A stretch of DNA of 64,000 nucleotides from DATAGF01 sp963834875 (GCA_963834875.1 CAWIDG010000002.1:124001-188000); one strand, 5' to 3'. Numbered from the stretch's first letter, positions 9,651-19,434 are shown. Numbers and translations: made by a program. The notes: generated by a model not told the origin, from the letters alone.

Positions 9651-9710
9651 GGCCGGCGGCGGCGGCCGCCGGCCGGCAGGGCACCTCGCCCGCGGCGTCG
9701 CGCCGCGGGC
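9651..9710. terminator. Two strong hairpins between convergent genes
   Basis: Directly after the peptidase stop, GGCCGGCGGC pairs perfectly with GCCGCCGGCC around a 4-base loop (9651-9674). A second 10-bp stem, GCCCGCGGCG with CGCCGCGGGC around TCG, follows (9688-9710). There is no T-tract, but the position between two converging genes fits bidirectional termination. Confidence 0.5.
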
Positions 9711-9719
9711 GCTCGGCGA

Positions 9720-10347
9720 TCAGCAGAGGACCTGCAGGGTGAAGCTGTTGTCGGCCGCCGGCGGCGGCAGCCGCCGTGAGCGCGGCCGTCCGCACGTTGA
9801 CCTGGGTCGGCTGGCCCGGCACGCCGACCGCGACGGCGATCGCCGGGGAGGCCGGCGGCGTCGCGAAGTACGGCGTGGCGCTCCACGAGCACGCCGAGAC
9901 GTTCGTCTTGAAGTCCACGACGTAGTCGCCCAGGGCGGCGCGCGTCGCGGTGAAGGCCGCCGTCCCGCTCGTCGGACCGCTCGAGCCGGTGAGGACGCCG
10001 GCACCGTTGACGTTCGCCCAGTACTGCTTCTGGCCCCGCGCGAGCTGGCCGACGGCCCAGCCGTCGCCGGCGGTGGGGATCGAGCTGAGCGGCTTGACGC
10101 CGTCGCTGCCGTCGTCGGCGTTGTCGGTCTGCGTCGTGCGGATCGGCGCGAGGTAGTTCAGCGAGCGGTTGCTGCGCAGCACCGCCGCCGAGGAGATGTT
10201 CTGGTTGATCTTGAGCTGCTGGGGGCTGACGGTGAAGGTGGCGCCCTGGGCGCTCGCCGTCTGGGTGCCCACCTCGACGGCCGCCACGGCGCCGAGCCCG
10301 AGGGCGACCCCGCAGGCCAGGCCGATCCACAGTCGGTCGGATCTCAT
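9720..10347 (-). CDS. Exported protein of unknown function
   Basis: About 208 residues. The N-terminus MRSDRLWIGLACGVALGLG followed by alanine-rich sequence and ASAQGA looks like a Sec signal peptide cleaved near residue 31. The mature part (TFTVSPQQLKINQNISSAAV, then WANVNGAGVLTGSSGPTSGT) is beta-rich and reads like a secreted or surface domain. A frame change near 9768 within an alanine run restores the tail NSFTLQVLC. The ATG at 10347 is chosen because an AGGAAGG site lies the right distance upstream. No family recognised; no neighbouring gene explains it. Confidence 0.6.
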
Positions 10348-10444
10348 CGGCATCCCTTCCTGAGTCGGACAACGGTCGGGGCACCCTCCCGCAGCGCGCA
10401 CGGAAGCGCAAAGAAGGTCGGCGTGCGATGACCTCCGACGCGTG

Positions 10445-10827
10445 TCAGGTCGGCGGGGCGACGACCTCGCAGCGGATCCCGGCGGCCCGCGCGAGGCCGC
10501 GATCGCCCGTGGCCAGCGGGCACCCGAGCAGCTCGGCCAGCGCCACGTAGGTCGCGTCGTACGCCGAGAGCGCATCGCGCAGCGCCCAGACGCGCGGCAG
10601 GAGGCTTGCGCGCCGTGCCGGCGCACGCCGAGCGCGGACCACCGGGCCAGCGCGTCCGCGGCGGCCGCGGCGGGGACCGCGCCGCGGCGCACGCTCCGGC
10701 GCAGCCCGTGGAGCAACTCCGAGTCGGCGAGGTGGGGCACGTGTACGTCGTCGCCGGCCAGCAGGGCCCGCGACTCGCCGTCCGCCAGCAGCCCCGGGAG
10801 GATCACCGAGGCGTCGAGGACGATCAC
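10445..10827 (-). CDS. vapC: PIN-domain toxin, VapC family (one apparent frame shift)
   Basis: Probable ribonuclease toxin of a type II toxin-antitoxin pair. The PIN acidic residues are seen in VIVLDASVILPGLLA, HLADSELLHGLRR, SAYDATYVALAE and LATGDRGLARAAG. The frame changes near 10615. The GTG start overlaps the antitoxin stop (GTGA). About 127 residues, normal for VapC. VapC toxins typically cut tRNA or rRNA; the target here cannot be inferred. Confidence 0.85.
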
Positions 10828-11045
10828 CGCCGCCGCCTGCCCTCCGCGATGTCCGCCGCGGCCTCCGCGGGGGTGATGCCGAGGTCGGGCAGGCCGGCGA
10901 GCAACTCGGCGTTGTCGGCCCTCCGAGCCGCGCCCGAGAGCTCCCGCACGACGAGCGCGTTCACGGACATGAGCTCGCGCGCCGCCAGGCGCTCGAGGCG
11001 CTCGGCGACCTCGTCGGGGACGTTGCGGATGTAGAGGGTCCTCAC
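10824..11045 (-). CDS. vapB: Antitoxin, FitA/VapB ribbon-helix-helix family
   Basis: A 73-residue protein starting MRTLYIRNVPDEVAERLERL, a ribbon-helix-helix DNA-binding N-terminus, with a C-terminal tail (LGITPAEAAADIAEGRRRR) expected to wrap the toxin. It lies immediately upstream of and overlaps the PIN toxin gene. VapB proteins usually repress their own operon; the promoter is the TAGCAT box just upstream. Confidence 0.85.
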   Translation of the reverse strand: MRTLYIRNVPDEVAERLERLAARELMSVNALVVRELSGAARRADNAELLAGLPDLGITPAEAAADIAEGRRRR

Positions 11046-11051
11046 GGCGCC

Positions 11052-11057
11052 ATGCTA
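11052..11057 (-). promoter_or_regulatory. -10 element of the vapBC operon
   Basis: TAGCAT on the minus strand ends 6 bases before the antitoxin GTG, implying a leaderless vapBC mRNA. An imperfect palindrome around CATGCTAGCACCCTGCAAGC (11051-11070) could be the repressor site, but this is weak. Confidence 0.45.
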
Positions 11058-11082
11058 GCACCCTGCAAGCATGGCGCTGCGG

Positions 11083-12138
11083 TCAGGCCTTGGAGGCGGC
11101 CAGCGCCTGCTCGGGCTCGCGGACCTCGCCGGTCTCGGGGTCGAAGTCGGGCAGCGCGGCGATCCCCGCGTCCTCGCGGATGCGCGCCTCCAGCACGCCG
11201 GCCACGTCGGGGTGCTCGCGCAGGAAGGCCCGCGCCGCGCTGCGGCCCTGGCCGAGGCGCTCCTCCCCGAACGAGAAGTAGGCGCCGCTCTTCTGCACCA
11301 GCCCGCACTCGACGCCGAGGTCGATGAGGTTGCCCTCGTGGGAGATGCCCTCGCCGTAGATGATGTCGAACTCGGCCTGGCGGAACGGCGGGGCGACCTT
11401 GTTCTTGACGACCTTCACGCGGGCCCTGTTGCCGATCGCCTCGGCGCCCTCCTTGAGCGTCTCGATGCGGCGGATGTCGAGCCGCACCGACGCGTAGAAC
11501 TTCAGCGCCCGGCCGCCCGGCGTAGTCTCGGGGGAGCCGAACATCACCCCGATCTTCTCCCGCAGCTGGTTGGTGAAGACGCAGATCGTGCCGGCGCGGT
11601 TGAGGGTGCCGGCAAGCTTGCGCAGCGCCTGCGACATGAGCCGGGCCTGGAGCCCGACGTGGGAGTCGCCCATCTCGCCCTCGATCTCCGCCTTCGGCAC
11701 CAGGGCCGCGACCGAGTCGATCGCCACGACGTCGAGGGCGGCCGAGCGCACCAGCAGGTCGGCGATCTCGAGCGCCTGCTCGCCGTGGTCCGGCTGGGAC
11801 AGCAGCAGCTCGTCCGTGTCGACGCCGATCCGCTTCGCGTAGGTGGGGTCCATCGAGTGCTCGGCGTCGATGAAGGCGCAGAGCCCGCCGCGGCGCTGGG
11901 CCTGGGCGATGATGTGGTAGAGCAGGGTGGTCTTCCCGGAGCTCTCCGGGCCGAATATCTCGACGATGCGGCCGCGCGGGATCCCGCCGATCCCGAGGGC
12001 GATGTCGAGCGCCAGCGACCCCGTGGGGACGACCGCCACCTCGGCGATCGGGGCGTCGCCCATCCGCATGATGGAGCCCTTTCCGAACTGCCGCTCGATC
12101 TGCGCGACGGCCGAGCCGAGCGCCTCGTGCTTCTCCAC
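11083..12138 (-). CDS. recA: Recombinase A
   Basis: DNA strand-exchange and SOS co-protease, 351 residues, uninterrupted. Walker A GPESSGKTTLLYHII, Walker B VVAIDSVAALVPKAE, the L2 loop FTNQLREKIGVMFGSPE and the C-terminal acidic region are intact. The GTG start has AAGGAGG 5 bases upstream, overlapping the end of the thpR region. No recX follows downstream; the toxin-antitoxin pair does. Confidence 0.97.
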   Translation of the reverse strand: MEKHEALGSAVAQIERQFGKGSIMRMGDAPIAEVAVVPTGSLALDIALGIGGIPRGRIVEIFGPESSGKTTLLYHIIAQAQRRGGLCAFIDAEHSMDPTYAKRIGVDTDELLLSQPDHGEQALEIADLLVRSAALDVVAIDSVAALVPKAEIEGEMGDSHVGLQARLMSQALRKLAGTLNRAGTICVFTNQLREKIGVMFGSPETTPGGRALKFYASVRLDIRRIETLKEGAEAIGNRARVKVVKNKVAPPFRQAEFDIIYGEGISHEGNLIDLGVECGLVQKSGAYFSFGEERLGQGRSAARAFLREHPDVAGVLEARIREDAGIAALPDFDPETGEVREPEQALAASKA

Positions 12139-12149
12139 CAGGGCCTCCT

Positions 12150-12731
12150 TCAGGGAACGGGTGCGAACTCCACCGCGGCGAGCTCCCGGTAGCGCGAGGG
12201 CCCTCCCGGCGACTGATGCGAATCATAGAGCGCCCCTCGGCCGACGTCGAACACCTGTTCCCGCCCCCGGAGGTCCTCCAGCGACCCGAGCCGCGCGGGC
12301 CGGCGGAGCCTCAGCACGGTGACGTGCGGCCACAACGGCACGCCGCCGGAGTCCCTGCCCAGCACGCCGTCGAGCGCCTCCCGGACCCGCCGGGCGCGAT
12401 CGGCCAGACCGCCCTCCGGATCGCCCAGCTCGACCGCCACCAGGCGCGCCCGCCCGGCCCGCGGACGCCCTCGCAACGCCCCGACCGACGCCGGGATCGG
12501 GGGGCCCGCCAGGGCCTCGCGCACCGCCTCGACGATCCGCGGGCCGGCGTCGGTCGGCACCCGCCCCAGGAAGTCGAGCGTGACGTGCAGGCTCCCCTCG
12601 GGGACGGGGCGCCCGCCCACGCGCGCCGCGAGCTCCGCGCCGATCCGCGCCAGCTCGGCCCGCGCGGCGTCCGGGAGCTCGGCGGCCACGAAGAGCCGGT
12701 TCCCGGGGCGCAGGTCGTCAGGAGGGCCCAT
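12150..12731 (-). CDS. thpR: RNA 2',3'-cyclic phosphodiesterase (2H family, LigT/ThpR)
   Basis: A 193-residue 2H phosphoesterase. The two HxTx motifs are HVTLDFLG and HVTVLRLRR, about 95 residues apart. The family hydrolyses 2',3'-cyclic phosphates on RNA ends and can join 2'-5' linked tRNA halves in vitro. It sits between cinA and recA, a common actinobacterial order. Its ATG has no ribosome binding site but a TAGGGT box 8 bases upstream. Confidence 0.88.
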   Translation of the reverse strand: MGPPDDLRPGNRLFVAAELPDAARAELARIGAELAARVGGRPVPEGSLHVTLDFLGRVPTDAGPRIVEAVREALAGPPIPASVGALRGRPRAGRARLVAVELGDPEGGLADRARRVREALDGVLGRDSGGVPLWPHVTVLRLRRPARLGSLEDLRGREQVFDVGRGALYDSHQSPGGPSRYRELAAVEFAPVP

Positions 12732-12739
12732 CGGGGCCG

Positions 12740-12745
12740 ACCCTA
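12740..12745 (-). promoter_or_regulatory. -10 element of a leaderless thpR-recA promoter
   Basis: TAGGGT on the minus strand ends 8 bases before the thpR ATG in the gap after cinA. It would give recA a promoter separate from rodZ-cinA. No SOS box was recognised nearby. Confidence 0.45.
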
Positions 12746-12813
12746 GCTCGGGCGCCCCACGCGGATCGCGGGCGATCTCACAGGGCCGGCGGACGGGCGC
12801 GTGACGCGGCCCG

Positions 12814-14087
12814 TCACACCTCCTCCCGCGCGTCGAGCTCCCGCCGCAGGGCGTGGAGGGCGATGGCCGTCGAGCCCTCCCGGATCCGCTCCCGGTCGCC
12901 CCGCAGGCGGTGCTCCCGCGCCGAGACGCCGCCGGGCCCGGCGACGCCCACGTAGACGAGGCCGACGGGCTTCTCGGGGCTCCCACCGCCGGGCCCCGCG
13001 ATGCCGGTGACCGAGAGCGCCCAGTCGCTGCCGACGAGGGAGCGCACGCCGGCGGCCATCTGCTCGGCGACCGGCGCCGAGACGGCCCCGTGCCGGCGGA
13101 GCGCCTCGGCGTCGACCCCCAGGACGTCCCGCTTGACCTCGTCGGCGTACGAGATGACCCCGCCCAGTACGTACGCCGACGAGCCGGACCGGGCGGTGAG
13201 GCGCGCGCCCAGACCCCCGCCCGTGCAGGACTCCGCGACGGCGACGGTCTGGCCTGCGCCGAGCAGCCCGCGGGCCACGACCTCGTCCAGCGTGGCGCCG
13301 TCGCGGCTGTAGAGGGCCGGGCCGAACTCGGCGGCGAGCCGCTCCTCGAGGGCGTCGGCGGCCCACGCATCCCCGGCGGCGCTGCGGACCGTGATCTCGA
13401 GCTCGGCGTCGCGGGCGCAGATCCCCACGCCGAGCAGCCCCCAGGCGTCGCGGTCGAGGCGGCCCAGGGCGGCCACCGCGCGCGACTCCGGGATCGCGTG
13501 GACCCGCAGCACGCGCTCGACGGTGCCGCCGCCGCGTGCCAGGAGCGGCGCCACCGGCGGCGCGGCGCGGGCCGCCTGCCACATCGCGTCGAGCTCCCAG
13601 GGAGGCCCGGGCAGCACGACCACGACGGTCCCGCCGTGCTCGAGGGCCGCCCCCGGCGCCGTGCCGACCGGCGGCAGGACGGTCGCGCCGGCCGGCAGCG
13701 ACGCCTGCTTCTCCCGGACCGCCCGGGCGACCTCGGGGTCGCCCGCGAGCGGCAGGCTGCGCGCCTCGACCATCGCCAGGGCGGCGGCGTCGAGGGCCAG
13801 CGGCCGGCCGGTGGCCGCGGCGACCGCCTCCATCGTCAGGTCGTCGTGGGTCGGCCCCAGCCCTCCCGTGGTGCAGAGCAGGTCCACGCCGCCGTCCAGG
13901 GCGGAGCGGATCGCGGAGACCAGGGCGTCGAGGTCGTCGCCGAGGATCTCGACCCGCTCCACCGCCACGCCCGCGGCCTCGAGCGAGCGCGCGAGCAAGC
14001 CGGCGTTGCGCTCCCGGATGCGCCCCCGCAGGACCTCGTCGCCGGTGACCAGGATGACCGCGCGCGGCCCGGGGGCCGGGGCCTCAC
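12814..14087 (-). CDS. cinA: CinA family protein: molybdopterin-binding-like domain plus nicotinamide-nucleotide amidase
   Basis: Two domains. The N-terminal MoCF-like domain has VILVTGDEVLRGRIRERNAG, TTGGLGPTHDDLT and VVLPGPPWELDAMW. The C-terminal PncC domain has VAESCTGGGLGARLT and VTGIAGPGGGSPEKPVG; it deamidates NMN in pyridine nucleotide salvage. About 424 residues. The natural start is the GTG at 14087 overlapping the rodZ stop (GTGA), but it is one base out of frame with the body, so a single-base error in the C/G-rich run at 14065-14085 is likely. Confidence 0.9.
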
Positions 14088-14905
14088 TCGACGAGCTCGG
14101 CCCCCTCGCGGGTGATCTCGAAGTTCGCCGTCGTGCTGGCGTCCAGCTCGACCTCGCGCCCGTTCACGGTGACGGTCAGCTCGCCGGGGTTGGCGGCGCG
14201 CACCCAGATCCCCTCCACCACCTTGAAGGCCTTGGCCTGGCCGGGGGCGAGGATCGCCTCGTAGACGACCCTGCCGTCCGCGTCGCCGCCGCGCACCTGC
14301 ACCCACGACCCGATCGACCCGGTGCCGGTCAGGACGATGGGGATCTTCTTGACCCGGACCGGGGCCTCCTGGGACGCGGTGTCGGGCTCGACCGGGGCCG
14401 CGGGCGCCTCGGCCGCGGGGTCGGGCGCCGCCGCGGGGACGTCCGTGAGCGGCGCGGGCGAGTCGCTCTCCCCCACTCCGAGCCAGACCAGCAGCGCGAC
14501 CGCCATGACGCCGCCGATCGCCAGCCACAGGAGCTGCAGCTCGCTGCGCCGGCGGCGGCGGTTCCGCCGCTGCGAGGGGCCAGGGCGGCGCGGCGGCTGC
14601 TGACGCCCCTCGTACCGCGCCTCCGGCGCCGGGCTGGGCGTCCTGCCGGGGGGCTCGTAGCGCGCCTCGTAGTCGCCGAACCGGCTCTCGTACTCGTCCA
14701 GCACGAGCTGGCCGTCGAGGTCGAGGAACTCCGCATAGCTCTTGAGGAAGCCGCGCACGTAGGTGGGCGACGGCATGAGGTCGAACTGCTCCTCCTCCAT
14801 CGCCCGGAGGTACTTCGCGCGGATCTTGGTCTCCGCCTCGCAATCGAGGATGTCGAGTCCACGGCGGAGCCGGGCCTCGCGGAGTGTGTTCCCGATTTCG
14901 AACAT
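14084..14905 (-). CDS. RodZ-like membrane protein with N-terminal helix-turn-helix
   Basis: A 273-residue bitopic protein. The N-terminal HTH_25 domain (IGNTLREARLRRGLDILDCE, TYVRGFLKSYAEFLDLD) faces the cytoplasm and in RodZ contacts MreB. A basic proline-rich linker is followed by one transmembrane helix (LLWLAIGGVMAVALLVWLG, near residues 124-142), an acidic alanine/proline stretch and an external beta domain (DUF4115-like). It is first in a set with cinA downstream and ftsK just upstream, so a role in cell shape or envelope assembly is likely. Confidence 0.85.
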   Translation of the reverse strand: MFEIGNTLREARLRRGLDILDCEAETKIRAKYLRAMEEEQFDLMPSPTYVRGFLKSYAEFLDLDGQLVLDEYESRFGDYEARYEPPGRTPSPAPEARYEGRQQPPRRPGPSQRRNRRRRRSELQLLWLAIGGVMAVALLVWLGVGESDSPAPLTDVPAAAPDPAAEAPAAPVEPDTASQEAPVRVKKIPIVLTGTGSIGSWVQVRGGDADGRVVYEAILAPGQAKAFKVVEGIWVRAANPGELTVTVNGREVELDASTTANFEITREGAELVE

Positions 14906-14943
14906 GGGGGCGGTGACGGGCAGCGGCTCCCGTCAGGCCCGGC

Positions 14944-14973
14944 ACCCTAGCGAAGCGCTCGGCCGGCCCGCAA
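14944..14973 (-). promoter_or_regulatory. Predicted sigma-A-type promoter for rodZ-cinA
   Basis: On the minus strand TTGCGG (14968-14973) and TAGGGT (14944-14949) are spaced by 18 bases, about 40 bases before the rodZ start in the ftsK-rodZ gap. This is one of few promoters here with a recognisable -35 box. Confidence 0.45.
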
Positions 14974-14999
14974 CCGCGAATGGCCGGCGGAACGGTGTG

Positions 15000-17394
15000 T
15001 CAGTCGTCCCCGGAGAGCGCCTCGTCGCGCGGTGCCGCCCGGCGCAGGACCCGGTCGAGATCGGCCTCGCCGATCAGCACGGAGCGCGGCTTGGAGCCCT
15101 CGTGCCCCGACACGACGCCCATCCGCTCCATCGCGTCCACGAGCCGCCCGGCCCGGGCGTAGCCGACGCCGAGGCGGCGCTGCAGGAGGGACACCGAGGC
15201 CGTGCCCTGCTGGACGACGAGCTCGACGGCCCGCTCGACCATCTCGTCGGCGTCGGCGTCGAGCGGGTCGTCGACCGGCTCGGGGCGCTCCATGAGCTCC
15301 TCGCGCAGCTCGGGCCGCCCCTGGGCGCGCCAGTGATCGGTGATGGCCCGGATCTCCTCCTCGCCGACGTAGGCCCCCTGCAGGCGCTGGAGGCGCGAGG
15401 ACCCCACCGGCCGGAAGAGCATGTCGCCGTGGCCGAGCAGCGTCTCGGCGCCGCCGGCGTCCAGGATGACCCGCGAGTCAACCTGCGAGGAGACGGCGAA
15501 CGCGATCCGCGACGGGACGTTGGCCTTGATCATCCCCGTGATGACGTCAACCGACGGGCGCTGGGTCGCGAGCACCAGGTGGATCCCGACGGCGCGGCTC
15601 TTCTGCGCCATGCGGATGATCGCGTCCTCGACCTCGGCGGGCGAGACCATCATGAGGTCGGCGAGCTCGTCGATCACGACCAGGATGGTCGGCATGGGCG
15701 CCTCGCCGGCCGCCTCGCGCGCCTCGTTCCAGTCGCGGAGGTTCCTCGCCCGCGCCATGCCCATCAGCTCGTAGCGGCTCTCCATCTCGCGGACGATGTT
15801 GGAGAGCACCGCCGCGGCGTCCTTCATGTTCGTCACGACCGGCGTCAGGAGGTGCGGGATGCTCTCGTAGTGGTTCAGCTCGACCTTCTTCGGGTCGATG
15901 AGGATCATCCGCAGCTGGTCCGGCGTCGTGCGCAGGAGCATCGACGCCAGGATCGCGTTGAGGCAGACGCTCTTGCCCGTGCCCGTCGAGCCCGCGATCA
16001 GCAGGTGGGGCATGCGCGCGATGTCGACGTAGACGGGCTTCCCGCCCAGATCGAGCCCGAGCCACGCCATCAGCGGCCCGGCGTGGCTGGGGAACTCCCG
16101 GGTGATGTCGCCGAGCGTCACGAGGGCGGCCTCGGGGTTGGGCACCTCCACGCCGACCGCCTGCTTGCCCGGGATCGGGGCGATGATGCGCAGCTCCTCC
16201 CGCGCCGCCAGCGCGTAGGCGAGGTCGTCGCGCAGGGCGGTGATGCGCCCGACCTTGGTGCCCGGGGCGAGCTGCAGCTCGTAGCGCGTGACGCGGGGAC
16301 CGCTCACCGTCTCGGCGACCGTGGCCTCGATGCCGAAGTGGCCGAGCGTCTCCTCGAGGATGCGGCTGGTGCGGCCGACCAGCTCCTCGGGCTGCGCGGC
16401 CGCGCCGCTCGAGCGCCGGAGGAGCGTCGCCGACGGCGCGCGGTAGCCGCCGTCGCGGCCGCGGGACGCGGGGCGCGGGGTGAAGACCGGCCCGATCGCC
16501 TCGTCCTCCCCGGCCTCGGTCGAACGCCGGAGGCGGGGCGAACGGCGCGTCGTCGCCGGCGAGGCCGTCCCCGGCGGCGGCGCCGTCGCGGCCCGGCCCG
16601 AGGGCGGGCGAGGGCGGCAGCCCCGAGGGGTCGCTGAAGATGTCCGGGAACGTGTCGGCGCCGTCGAGCGGCGGCCGGGCCGGGGGCTGGGGGCGGCGGC
16701 GGCCGGCGGCGGCGGGCGGGCCCATCGCGTCGATCCGCTCGCGCAGCGACTGCCCGCTGCGGATGGCGGTGACCGTGGCCGTCGCGACGCCCTTGCTCAC
16801 CGAGCGCGAGGCGACGGCCGCGCCGCGGCCGCTGCGGCGCACCAGGTGACCGAGGGAGGCGCCCGAGATCAGGATCACCGCGGCGATCAGGCCGCCGACC
16901 ACGATGATTCCGGTGCCCACGTCGCCGACCGTCGAGCTCGTCACCCAATACCCAATCTCGCCCAGATAGCCGCCGAGCTCGCTGACGACGTCGCGGTCGA
17001 ACCAGGCGGTCCGCTCCACGCCGCCGAGGCCCAGGGCGCCGCCCGCGAGCGCGATCAGGAGCGCGCCGGCGCCGATCGCGAGGCCGAGCCGCAGCGGCCG
17101 GGCGGCCGCGAGGGGGTGGTCGAGGATGAGCGCGATCCCGACCGCGATCAGCGCCAGCGGCATGAGGGCGACCGCGCGGCCGACCAGCAGGCGCAGCCCG
17201 TCCTCCAGCCAGCCGCCCACGGGGCCGATGCCGAAGCCCAGGAAGAGCGTGACGCCGAGGAAGATCGCGAGGGCGACCAGCCCGAGCCCCACGAGCTCGC
17301 GGGTCTGGCGGGCGCCGCGGGCGGGCGGCGGGCGCCTGCGCGCGCGGGTGGCCGGGCGGGGGCGGCGGGTGCGCGGAGCGAGCTGGGTGCCGAT
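15000..17394 (-). CDS. ftsK: DNA translocase FtsK/SpoIIIE (one apparent frame shift)
   Basis: Septal DNA pump of about 798 residues that clears chromosome ends at division. A basic N-terminus precedes four hydrophobic segments (for example GLGLVALAIFLGVTLFLGF), a proline-rich linker, the motor domain with Walker A IAGSTGTGKSVCLNAIL and VVIDELADLMM, and a C-terminal gamma winged helix (VSLLQRRLGVGYARAGRLVD). The frame changes near 16519 in the linker. The start is unclear: AGGAGG lies 6 bases before an ATC codon at 17394, while the first GTG (17292) would begin inside the first membrane segment. Confidence 0.92.
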
Positions 17395-17515
17395 GGCGGG
17401 CCTCCTGGATGCCGGGCGCGGGGCCCGGTGCGCCCGGATCCCGCCCGGAGGGGATACACCGCCGGCCGGCGCGTTCCTGCCGGCGCCGGCCGTGCGCGAG
17501 GCCGTGCGGGCGGGA

Positions 17516-17577
17516 TAGCGTGCACGGCGATGCCCGCGCCTCGACAGGATCGCCGCGTCCGGCGGGTGACCGCGTGA
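17516..17577 (+). promoter_or_regulatory. Leaderless -10 element and possible 15-residue leader peptide before the hydrolase
   Basis: TAGCGT (17516-17521) lies 8 bases before ATG 17530, which opens a tiny frame MPAPRQDRRVRRVTA ending with a TGA that overlaps the hydrolase GTG (GTGA). It could be a leader peptide that couples translation, or the true N-terminus of the hydrolase separated by a one-base error. The spacing of the -10 box supports real use of this ATG. Confidence 0.4.
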
Positions 17578-18446
17578 TCAGCCCGGGGGTCTGCGACCTC
17601 GGGCCGGTCAAGCTGCACTACCTGCAGGCCGGGGTCGGCGACCTCGTCCTCTGCCTGCACGGCTTCCCGGACCACGCGCCCTCCATGCGCGCGCTGCTGG
17701 AGGAGCTCGCCGCGGCCGGGTTCCGCGCCGTGGCGCCGTTCATGCGCGGCTACGCGCCCTCCACCACCGAGGCGCGCACCTTCGAGAGCGCCGCCCTCGC
17801 GGGCGACGTTCTCGGGCTGGGCGCCTCCCTCGCCTCGGGGGCCGACATCTCGCTGGTCGGCCACGACTGGGGCGCGGCCGCCGCGCTGCACGCGGCCGTC
17901 CTGCAGCCCGAGCGGGTCCGCCGCCTGGTCACGATCGGGATGCCGCACGCGCGCGCGTTCGCGCGTGCGCTGCGCGAGGACCCCGCACAGCAGCGCCGGT
18001 CCTGGTACGCGTTCTTCTTCCTCGCCGAGGGCTTCGCCGAGCGGGTCGTGGCCGACCGGGACTTCGCGTTCCTCGAGCGCCTCATCGCCGACTGGTCGCC
18101 CCGGACCCCCTTCACGCCGGAGGAGTGGTTCGCGCTCCGGCGCACGCTCTCGTCGCGCGGCACCCTCACGGCCGCGATGCGCTACTACCGGTCGGCGCTG
18201 GGCGCCGAGCCGCGGGACCCCGTCCTCGCCCGCGACGCCGCCCGCTGGGACGAGCCGGTGCGGGTCCCGACGCTCGCCATCTACGGGGAGCGCGACGGGT
18301 GCATCGGCCCGGAGGTGCACGCCTCCCAGGCCGACCACTTCCTGGGGGACCTGCGGCTGAGGCCGGTGTCAGGGGTCGGGCACTGGCCCCACCTCGAGGA
18401 TCCCCGCCGGGTGCTCCCGGAGATCGTGTCCTTCCTCCGCTCCTGA
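17574..18446 (+). CDS. Alpha/beta hydrolase, epoxide-hydrolase-like
   Basis: A 290-residue alpha/beta hydrolase. The oxyanion-hole motif HGFPD is near residue 29, the nucleophile elbow is VGHDWGAAAALHA with Asp as nucleophile, the second acid is in YGERDG and the catalytic His in GVGHWPHLEDP. An aspartate nucleophile with HGxP points to epoxide hydrolases or haloalkane dehalogenases rather than esterases. A lid tyrosine (SWYAFFF) fits epoxide activation. It stands alone between divergent ftsK and a convergent membrane protein; substrate unknown. Confidence 0.82.
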   Translation: MISPGVCDLGPVKLHYLQAGVGDLVLCLHGFPDHAPSMRALLEELAAAGFRAVAPFMRGYAPSTTEARTFESAALAGDVLGLGASLASGADISLVGHDWGAAAALHAAVLQPERVRRLVTIGMPHARAFARALREDPAQQRRSWYAFFFLAEGFAERVVADRDFAFLERLIADWSPRTPFTPEEWFALRRTLSSRGTLTAAMRYYRSALGAEPRDPVLARDAARWDEPVRVPTLAIYGERDGCIGPEVHASQADHFLGDLRLRPVSGVGHWPHLEDPRRVLPEIVSFLRS

Positions 18447-18483
18447 GAGCCGGCGGGCGACGGCCCCCGGCCGCGAGCGGCGG

Positions 18484-19285
18484 CTACCCGCCGCCCCCGC
18501 GGCCGTTCGACGCGACGCCGAGCACGTGATCCGCGACATCCTGCTCGCGGCCGGCCGGGTCAACGACGAGGTCCCCGCGGTCGACGGGGTCCGGCCCGCC
18601 CTGGGGCCGGTGGTGCGGCTCCGGGACCGGGGGCGCCGGCTCGCTCAGGAGCCTCACGGCCTCGTCGGAGAGCGCGCCGCCGGGCCTGCCGCGGCCCGCG
18701 CCGACGAGCAGCCCACAGGCCCGGGCGCGCCCCAGCGCCCGGCGGGCGTGCTCGACGCTCCAGGCGCGCCGCTCTGCCAGGTCCATCACGGGCCGCCGGC
18801 TGCCGGCCGCCACGACGTCGAGGTAGTCGGCCGCGAGGCGGGCGAGGTCGCGCGCGTCGTGCTCGTCGCGCGGGGCGCGCGGCCGCCGCGACGCCGCCGG
18901 CGCCGGCTCGGGGACGGGCGCGGGCTCGGAGCGCGGGGCCGGCTCGGCGAGGGGGGCCGGATCGTGTGCCGCAGCCGGCCCCTCGCGCGCGCGAAACGCC
19001 CGCACCCCCGCAACCCCGATGAGCGCCCCGAGGCAGACCACCCCCGCGGCGATGGCGAGGAACAGCGGGAGCGACAGATCGTCGCCGAAGTCCACCGGGT
19101 CCGCGACCGGAGTGGGCTGCGGCCGGCTCGGGCGCAGGCGTCGCCGGGGCGGCCTCGCGGGGATCGAGCGGGTAGGCCTCCCAGAGCTCTCCGGGGCCGG
19201 CCTGCGCCGCCGCCCCGAGGGGCCACGCGAGCGCGGCCGCCATCAGGAGGAGCAAGGCCGTGGCCAGGAGGCGTCGGACGGGCAC
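18484..19285 (-). CDS. Membrane protein of unknown function (one apparent frame shift)
   Basis: About 267 residues once a frame change near 19118 is bridged. It has a signal-peptide-like N-terminus (RRLLATALLLLMAAALAWPLG, quoted from residue 4 minus the last residues), a short external part, a transmembrane helix (LPLFLAIAAGVVCLGALIGV), an acidic-proline repeat (EPAP) linker and a cytoplasmic helical domain containing ARDLARLAADYLDVVAAG and WSVEHARRALGRAR, which could be a winged helix. Start GTG at 19285; a TAGGTT box is about 35 bases upstream. No family recognised. Converges with the hydrolase and lies downstream of RNase J. Confidence 0.6.
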
Positions 19286-19434
19286 GAGGACATCCCTGTC
19301 GGTCCGCAGTCGAACTCAGCAGAACCTACTCTGCCCCGTACGCCGGCAGCCCCGAACCAGCCGGATGGGGAGGGCCGACCTCCCCGTCTGGGGGGGTGCG
19401 TGCGATTCAGTGGCGGTTCATCGCGCGCGCGACC

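Noticed and set aside
10442..11061. VapBC and neighbours as part of a mobile element
   Set aside because: No transposase, integrase, flanking repeats or tRNA attachment site was seen; the pair lies between conserved housekeeping genes.
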